A stretch of DNA of 64,000 nt from assembly GCA_049487715.1 (NCBI GenBank), contig CP150558.1, positions 682,001-746,000 on the forward strand, written 5' to 3'. Under the pieces are notes generated by a model. It did no database searches, was not told where the DNA came from, and worked only from the letters and a program-made list of their open reading frames with translations. This DNA is from Pycnococcus provasolii (Eukaryota > Chlorophyta > Pseudoscourfieldiophyceae > Pseudoscourfieldiales). Every line of letters starts with the position of its first letter. Position 1 is the first letter of the stretch. The position numbers and the translations under genes are program-made. Below, piece after piece: positions 59,118 to 64,000 of this stretch.

Positions 59118-60329
59118 TCACACGATGGAGTCGCGGTCGACGTTAAACCTCCCAAGCCTACCCTCGCGTACAGCCTTAAGGAGCTTGTCCACCAACTTTT
59201 GCACACGGTCTGGATCTGCGTCGTTAACGCTCGTGCCATTCATCATGTGAACGAGCGCTGCATCCAGCGCCATGGCGCTCGCCACCGTATCGTTTTCTCC
59301 GTCTCTGTACGCCACCTTCGCAGCCTCCGACCCTGCACGCGCCGCCTTGAGCATTGTGTCTTGTTCGCGCGACCTCCGAACGTGCGCGTGCACGTTTAAA
59401 ACAGCCTCCGGTGGTCTGCCCATCTCCACGGGCGACGCCGCGTTAGGCACGACGTGAGCGAGCGCATATCCGAGCGTCGTGTCAGCGCCACCGGTGATGT
59501 ATTCGGGTACGCAGTGAACGATGGCAAGGTGCATGGCATGCTCGACGGCGCGACCTTCGCGCAGCCTTGGCGCGGTGATTCCCGGCGAGTCGAGGCACCA
59601 CAACGGTTCGTCGCCTCCGGTGAGTTCAAAGCCCTGCACCGCGCGAGTCACACCGGGCGTGGGACCGACGCGCGCCTTGCCACCCCGGCCGCGAATGTGT
59701 TCGCGGTCATCCTCGCCGTCGGAGTTTGCTCGCCGCAGGCCAGCAATGAGCGCACTCTTCCCGACGTTGGGCAGTCCACATATGATGAGCAGGTGCGGGT
59801 CACCAGGTCTCGCGCGACGCGGCACGTCGACGAGAGCCTCTCGAACCTTCTTGAGTAGCGGCGACGCTCCACGCAAAGAATTTCTGTTAGTCTTCGCGCA
59901 CGACGTGTGCACAACCCCCGCGAACGCGATGTTCCCTCTTCTGCGCTCGTCCTCCGCCACCGCCCTCTCAGACTTGCGCATGAGACTCGGATCCGCGAGG
60001 TCCGACTTGTTGAGCGCGACGACGTGTTTCCTGCGCGCCGCTGCGGTCCTTTCGCTCGTTCCCACGACACTTGCCGCCCTGAGCGTGTCCGACGCGGCTG
60101 TGAGCGGCGCGCGTGCGTCGCGCACCTCCACGACGACGTCCGCCGCCTTTAACAGCTTGCGCAGCTGCTCGGAAGCCTTTTTCATGTGCCCGGGGAACCA
60201 AGGGTGCGCGTGAGCCTTGAGCGTGCCCACGGGCGAAGGTTGCGTCGTGGAGGTGAAACACCGCGCGAGTGCCATCGCCCTTGAAGGTGTTGTGCACGTT
60301 GCCATCCACGCCGCGCACGTCGTCGTCAT
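59118..60329 (-). CDS. MTG1: Circularly permuted GTPase MTG1 (YlqF/RbgA family)
   Basis: The 403-residue product has an N-terminal mitochondrial-type leader (Thr/Ala/Arg-rich) and AHPWFPGHMKKASEQLRKLL, typical of the family. G motifs occur in permuted order: G4 NKSD, then G5 TSCA-like, then G1 GLPNVGKSALI, G2 GPTPGVT and G3 DSPGI. MTG1/RbgA proteins help mature the large ribosomal subunit in mitochondria or plastids. All nucleotide-binding residues are intact. An Arg/Gly-rich insert sits between G1 and G2. An ATG at 60329 begins the frame; further Met codons at residues 9 and 19 are alternatives. Confidence 0.9.
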   Translation of the reverse strand: MTTTCAAWMATCTTPSRAMALARCFTSTTQPSPVGTLKAHAHPWFPGHMKKASEQLRKLLKAADVVVEVRDARAPLTAASDTLRAASVVGTSERTAAARRKHVVALNKSDLADPSLMRKSERAVAEDERRRGNIAFAGVVHTSCAKTNRNSLRGASPLLKKVREALVDVPRRARPGDPHLLIICGLPNVGKSALIAGLRRANSDGEDDREHIRGRGGKARVGPTPGVTRAVQGFELTGGDEPLWCLDSPGITAPRLREGRAVEHAMHLAIVHCVPEYITGGADTTLGYALAHVVPNAASPVEMGRPPEAVLNVHAHVRRSREQDTMLKAARAGSEAAKVAYRDGENDTVASAMALDAALVHMMNGTSVNDADPDRVQKLVDKLLKAVREGRLGRFNVDRDSIV

Positions 60330-61712
60330 GCTCGCCGCCCTTCGTGCATGTCACAACTTACATGTTGTGCGAGGTAAAAAACCCCGAAACAACCTGGAGC
60401 GGAAGGGTAACTTAGGGTTTTTCCGCACGCCTTCTCTGGTACTTCCTAGTCTGGTTCTTGCGACCTCGGAGTGGCACCCCCCTCGACACCTCATTGAGCC
60501 CATCCTCCCTGAGGCGGAGGACTTGTCGATGGGGAGATTGCAAACAAACGCCTCTGTTGCCGTTGTTGTTGCTGTTTGCTGCGCGAACGACTTCGAAAGG
60601 GGTGGTCGCAGTTCGCAGTCGGCGTGGTACCGCGGGGGCGAAGAAGGGTATGCCGTTGGCGCGTGCACTGCGACCGCCGACCGGTGAGGAGGTTGCACGG
60701 AGGGTTAGGTCGAGGAAGCCACCAGATGGAGTGGTACAAGCGGCGTTCCCGTTGTGCTTGTGTGCAAGGAACCGTGCTGAAGACGCCCTGCCCCTCTTGT
60801 TAAGTTACCGCCCCATTGCCCAAGTCTGTTAACCTCTCCTCTCCGTCAGGGGAAGGCGAAGTTCGAGTTAACGGGAGAGAGGCGACCGATACAGCATGCC
60901 CAAGCATGAAGCAACACAACAGCAAGAGGCCGAAGGAAGGGAAAGGGACCCTCGGGACCCGGCCTTCCTCGACGAGTGCAGGCGAAGTACTGAAGGAGGC
61001 AGGTAAACAGTTCACGCTCCCGAGGCGAGGCTCACCAGCAGCGAGCGAGCCTCCCGGCCCTGCCCTGCCGTTTGGCTTGCATGGGCTTTGGCTGGAGAGC
61101 ACGGAGGATCCGACAACACAACCTGAGACTTGAAGCAAGCAAGCACTGCAAGGCGAGGCGACGCGACGCGAGGCGAGGCGTTCGTTGGGTCCGTGAGTGT
61201 CCGTCCTCAGCTGAGTCTCACCTTCAGTCCTTCCCTTCCCTTCCCGAGGTTGTACAACAGTCTAGTACTCGCTGTTCAGCCAGTCCCTGTTGCCTGTGCT
61301 CGCTGGCCTTCTTCTCAGCTTAACCAACCAGGAGAACTACAAGGTGCACACAACGCAGTGCGCAACACACAACACACACACAGTGCAGTGCCCTCTCCGG
61401 AGTGGAGTGTGTGTTGTGTTCTCGGCCGCGCCCCCTTCCCTCCCTTCTGTGTCTCGTCCCTCTCCGGTTGGGTTGGGTTGCTGCACCCGGGTCCCTTCCC
61501 TTCCAAGGGCAACCAACAAACCAAACCACTCGTCGTCGTCGCCCCCCCGTCGTACTCGCCCTTCTCTCTCGCCCCCCTCGCCCTTCTCTCGCCCAGTGTT
61601 GCTCTCCAGGACAGTGGCGTCCCCCGTGCTTGTGAGCGTGTCTCTCTAGCTGCTCTCTAGCTGGTGGTGCGCGTGTCTCTCACGGGTGTGCACCATACGA
61701 CCCGCTGTAGAG
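60330..61712. other. 1.4-kb gene-free region between MTG1 and the secreted-protein gene
   Basis: Short frames on both strands lack domain content or matched codon bias. It contains isolated CTTAGGG and GGGTTAGG motifs (about 60411 and 60702), the purine-rich stretch around 60900-60960, a CA-rich run (61360-61385) and a CT/CCCC-rich tract (61480-61600) that resembles other leaders here. It probably holds a long promoter and 5' leader for the next gene. Confidence 0.5.
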
Positions 61713-64000
61713 ATGGCGCCCGCAAGAGGAGGCCCATGTCGGTCGGTGCTGTCAAACGACAACAACGCCTGTACAACAACAGCGGCAACAAAAACAACAA
61801 CACAGATGACGCGGCAGCACCAGCAGCAGCAGCACCAGCGGCGGCTGACAGCTCAACAGCGACCAGCCTTTGCAAGTGGCGTGGCCGCCGTTGTGCTGGC
61901 TCTCGTTGCGCTGCTGTTCCCAGTGGCGGTGGACGCGTCGCACTTTAGGTACGGCACGCTCACGTGGAAGCCGCTCAAGACGGTGGCCGCGGGCAAGCGC
62001 GACGTGCGCTTCGAGTTCCGCGCGTCTTACCGACGCAACTACGACTGGGGCGCGTACTACTCGGGCGTGTTTCCCGTGCGGTGGGCGTCGACCGAGAACT
62101 TCGCGCTGCCTTCCGACATCGACTTCTACGGAAACGAGGCGTTCTTCAAGACGGGCAAGGGGTACAACCCCACGCTGACGACGTGCGACGCACTCGCGCA
62201 GTCGCAGGGTTCCGTGTTCAGGAGCGACGGGTGCTTCGAGTGCCCTGACGGGCAGAACGGACGGCCTTCGATTGCCGGGACCACCGCGGGTTACTATGGC
62301 TGCATGAACAGCGCTCCGCAGGTTGACAGCACGACGGGCAAGCGGTTCTTCCTTCGGTTCACCCCGCTGATGCAGTCGCCTGACGCCAACGGCGACATCA
62401 AGGAGGTGGTTCCTTGCCCAGATCCGTTCACGTGCGACGTGAGGAAGGTCATCCGCATCGAGGAGAGCACGAACGTCACCACGCCGTCCGAGTGCTACCC
62501 CAACTGCTGCCTTGGGCCCAACTGCGCGGGAACTCCGTGCCACAAGGCGGCGGAGACGAACCAGGTTCCGAAGTGCACGTCGGCGCCCACGGACTACCAG
62601 TTCACCAACATGCTGTCGGACAAGTACAAGAACCCGGACTACGTCGCCGGCGAGGTGCCGGAGAAGCCCGAGTTCAAGACGCAGGCTGACTTCTGCAGGG
62701 AGTACATGGCCAACCCGGAGATGGACACGCGCAAGTGCGCGCCGTGGGACGTGATGTACGGCATGTACATGGGCGACGGCACCTCGAAGACGATCGACCT
62801 CGAGGTGGACGAGGACATGGACACGACGGACAACTCGTTGACTGGAAACTTCATCACCGGCATGTCCACCTTCGAGCACAAGTACCCCTCCGACATGGGC
62901 GCGCCTGTGACGGCGTACTTCACGGGTGGAGACCGCATCTACGAGTGCGACACCAAGCAGACGAACGCCGACGGATCGTTCGGCCTTACAAAGGAGGGTA
63001 CGTGCGACGGCCGCCTGAAGCTGATGCTGAACAACAACGTCGAAGGCCGCTTCCGCCTCGAGGTGCAGGTTTGGCTGACCGAGAAGGACAAGAACGGCAA
63101 CTACCTCGACTTCGACAAGATGAACCGCCCGCCGGTCATCACGCAGCCGCCGACGCTGCCGGTGCCGATGGCGCAGCAGGGATCGACGACCAAGTTCCAG
63201 GTGGCGGCGTACGACCTCGACCAGGACGACCTCACGTTCCGCTTCGGCAACCTGTGGGAGATGGGCGGCATCGTTCGCTCGAAGGGCGACGCTTACCCGT
63301 GGAGCTCGCAGAACCCCGCGAACCCGGAGTACGAGCCCACGGGCCAGCTCAAGCTGAAGAACGGACTGCAGTACGGCCGCTTCGCGTGCACGGAGTTCTC
63401 GAACACGCTGTACCTGAAGGACCCCGCGGACCCGGCGGCCACCTGCCCCAGCGACCGCAAGCCCACGCAGGTGCACGGCTGCGAGGCGACGTCGTTCACC
63501 GGGCCCATCCCCGGCATTGTCGAGTGGAACACGTGGAAGGACACCGGCTTCGGCGGAGCCCCTTGCACGGCATCCTCCCAGGCGTGCGATCCGATCCGCG
63601 AGGGCCTGTACAACTTCGTGGTGATGGTGACCGACTCCGGGAACAAGCTGAACCCCGTCAAGGTTCCCGTCGACTTTCTCGTGTACCTGTACTCCGCACC
63701 GCTGTACTTCTGCAACAAGGACTGCAAGGACAACAAGCAGAGGACGCCGACGGACGCGTCAGGAACGGCGTTGCCATCCAGCAACGCGGTGGGCGACAAC
63801 GTGCAGGGATCCACGTACGCTCCGGCGTATGCAGGAACTCCCACGTTTGCGGACCGCGATGGCATCTACGGCACTTCCTGGAAGGGAAACAGCTACACGG
63901 AGGTTCCCGTCGGAAATGCGATTGCGATCCAAAGTCAAGCGTGCACCATCTGCGGCTACGGCGCGGGAAATCGTAACGAGACGACGTGCACGCCGAACGC
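61713..64000 (+). CDS. Large secreted or membrane-anchored cysteine-rich protein (3' end outside window)
   Basis: The frame is open from ATG 61713 to the end (762 residues, incomplete). A Gln/His/Arg-rich cytosolic-type start precedes a hydrophobic signal or anchor (about residues 52-75, GVAAVVLALVALLFPVAV). The ectodomain begins SHFRYGTLTWKPL, a motif I associate with algal and bacterial secreted adhesin-like proteins, and holds many Cys (CFECPDG, CYPNCCLGPNCAGTPC, CTICGYG). Around residues 460-510 PPVITQPPTLPVP with YDLDQDDLTFRFG reads like a cadherin- or hyalin-type extracellular repeat. Codon choice is strongly GC3-biased, suggesting high expression. A 574-residue frame on the - strand is its antisense shadow. 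Possible role: cell surface or mating adhesion (inference). Confidence 0.75.
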   Translation, partial: MAPARGGPCRSVLSNDNNACTTTAATKTTTQMTRQHQQQQHQRRLTAQQRPAFASGVAAVVLALVALLFPVAVDASHFRYGTLTWKPLKTVAAGKRDVRFEFRASYRRNYDWGAYYSGVFPVRWASTENFALPSDIDFYGNEAFFKTGKGYNPTLTTCDALAQSQGSVFRSDGCFECPDGQNGRPSIAGTTAGYYGCMNSAPQVDSTTGKRFFLRFTPLMQSPDANGDIKEVVPCPDPFTCDVRKVIRIEESTNVTTPSECYPNCCLGPNCAGTPCHKAAETNQVPKCTSAPTDYQFTNMLSDKYKNPDYVAGEVPEKPEFKTQADFCREYMANPEMDTRKCAPWDVMYGMYMGDGTSKTIDLEVDEDMDTTDNSLTGNFITGMSTFEHKYPSDMGAPVTAYFTGGDRIYECDTKQTNADGSFGLTKEGTCDGRLKLMLNNNVEGRFRLEVQVWLTEKDKNGNYLDFDKMNRPPVITQPPTLPVPMAQQGSTTKFQVAAYDLDQDDLTFRFGNLWEMGGIVRSKGDAYPWSSQNPANPEYEPTGQLKLKNGLQYGRFACTEFSNTLYLKDPADPAATCPSDRKPTQVHGCEATSFTGPIPGIVEWNTWKDTGFGGAPCTASSQACDPIREGLYNFVVMVTDSGNKLNPVKVPVDFLVYLYSAPLYFCNKDCKDNKQRTPTDASGTALPSSNAVGDNVQGSTYAPAYAGTPTFADRDGIYGTSWKGNSYTEVPVGNAIAIQSQACTICGYGAGNRNETTCTPN

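Noticed and set aside
61752-63476. 574-residue open frame on the - strand
   Set aside because: It is the antisense of the secreted-protein gene; its Val/Arg/His-rich composition is what GC3-biased codons give on the opposite strand, and no domain is visible.
62735-63976. 413-residue open frame on the + strand
   Set aside because: It lies in a different frame of the secreted-protein gene and is Arg/His/Gly-rich without domains.

Overview
The window is nuclear DNA of a eukaryotic green alga. The evidence is a set of green-lineage plastid genes (LQY1-type PSII zinc-finger protein, LPA3/DUF1995, FtsH11, a BASS4-type carrier, a lumen-targeted micropeptide) together with an SDP1-type oil-body lipase and SERRATE. 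CFAP20 implies the lineage has or had cilia. Genes are dense, GC-rich and nearly intron-free, which fits a small-genome prasinophyte-grade alga, but the species cannot be read from the sequence. There are no operons, ribosome binding sites, CRISPR arrays or insertion sequences, and I found no convincing tRNA or rRNA gene.

Layout. 1-13.1 kb: 3' end of an SDP1-like lipase, a secreted GT2-like glycosyltransferase, a plastid-type ketose 3-epimerase, LQY1 (one intron) and the 2,544-residue GCN1. 13.2-19 kb: a kinesin with a Tudor-like tail, a divergent motorless copy of its tail, and a VTT/TVP38 membrane protein. 19-25.8 kb: CFAP20, a 1.7-kb gene-free stretch, TFIIS and FtsH11. 26-27.7 kb: a ThDP-dependent decarboxylase/synthase-like enzyme. 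27.9-30.9 kb: an AT-richer, intron-bearing mosaic with a leucine-rich L-domain-like gene piece, the first exon of a purF homologue on the opposite strand, a cysteine-rich exon-like ORF and the C-terminal half of a BASS4-like carrier. 30.9-50 kb: TTC27, an amino-acid transporter, LipB, an AIM24-family protein, an unassigned protein, SERRATE/ARS2, VPS11, a membrane PDI, a zinc-knuckle protein, LPA3 and a MOSC protein. 50-64 kb: a DEIH-box helicase, an NDH-SelD fusion, a J-domain membrane protein, an OvoA-C-terminal-like methyltransferase, a lumenal micropeptide, an acidic protein, MTG1 and the start of a large secreted cysteine-rich protein.

The genes form no single pathway. Several serve plastid upkeep (LQY1, LPA3, FtsH11, the micropeptide), several serve RNA and translation control (GCN1, TFIIS, SERRATE, DEIH helicase, MTG1), and several act in endomembranes (VPS11, PDI, VTT).

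The most unusual features are: (1) short telomere-type TTAGGG arrays placed 50-250 bp upstream of start codons, above all between head-to-head genes; (2) the gene-fragment mosaic at 27.9-30.9 kb; (3) the head-to-head kinesin and motorless kinesin-tail pair; (4) a VPS11 RING that appears to have lost three of four ligands of one zinc site; (5) a 69-residue lumen-targeted protein.
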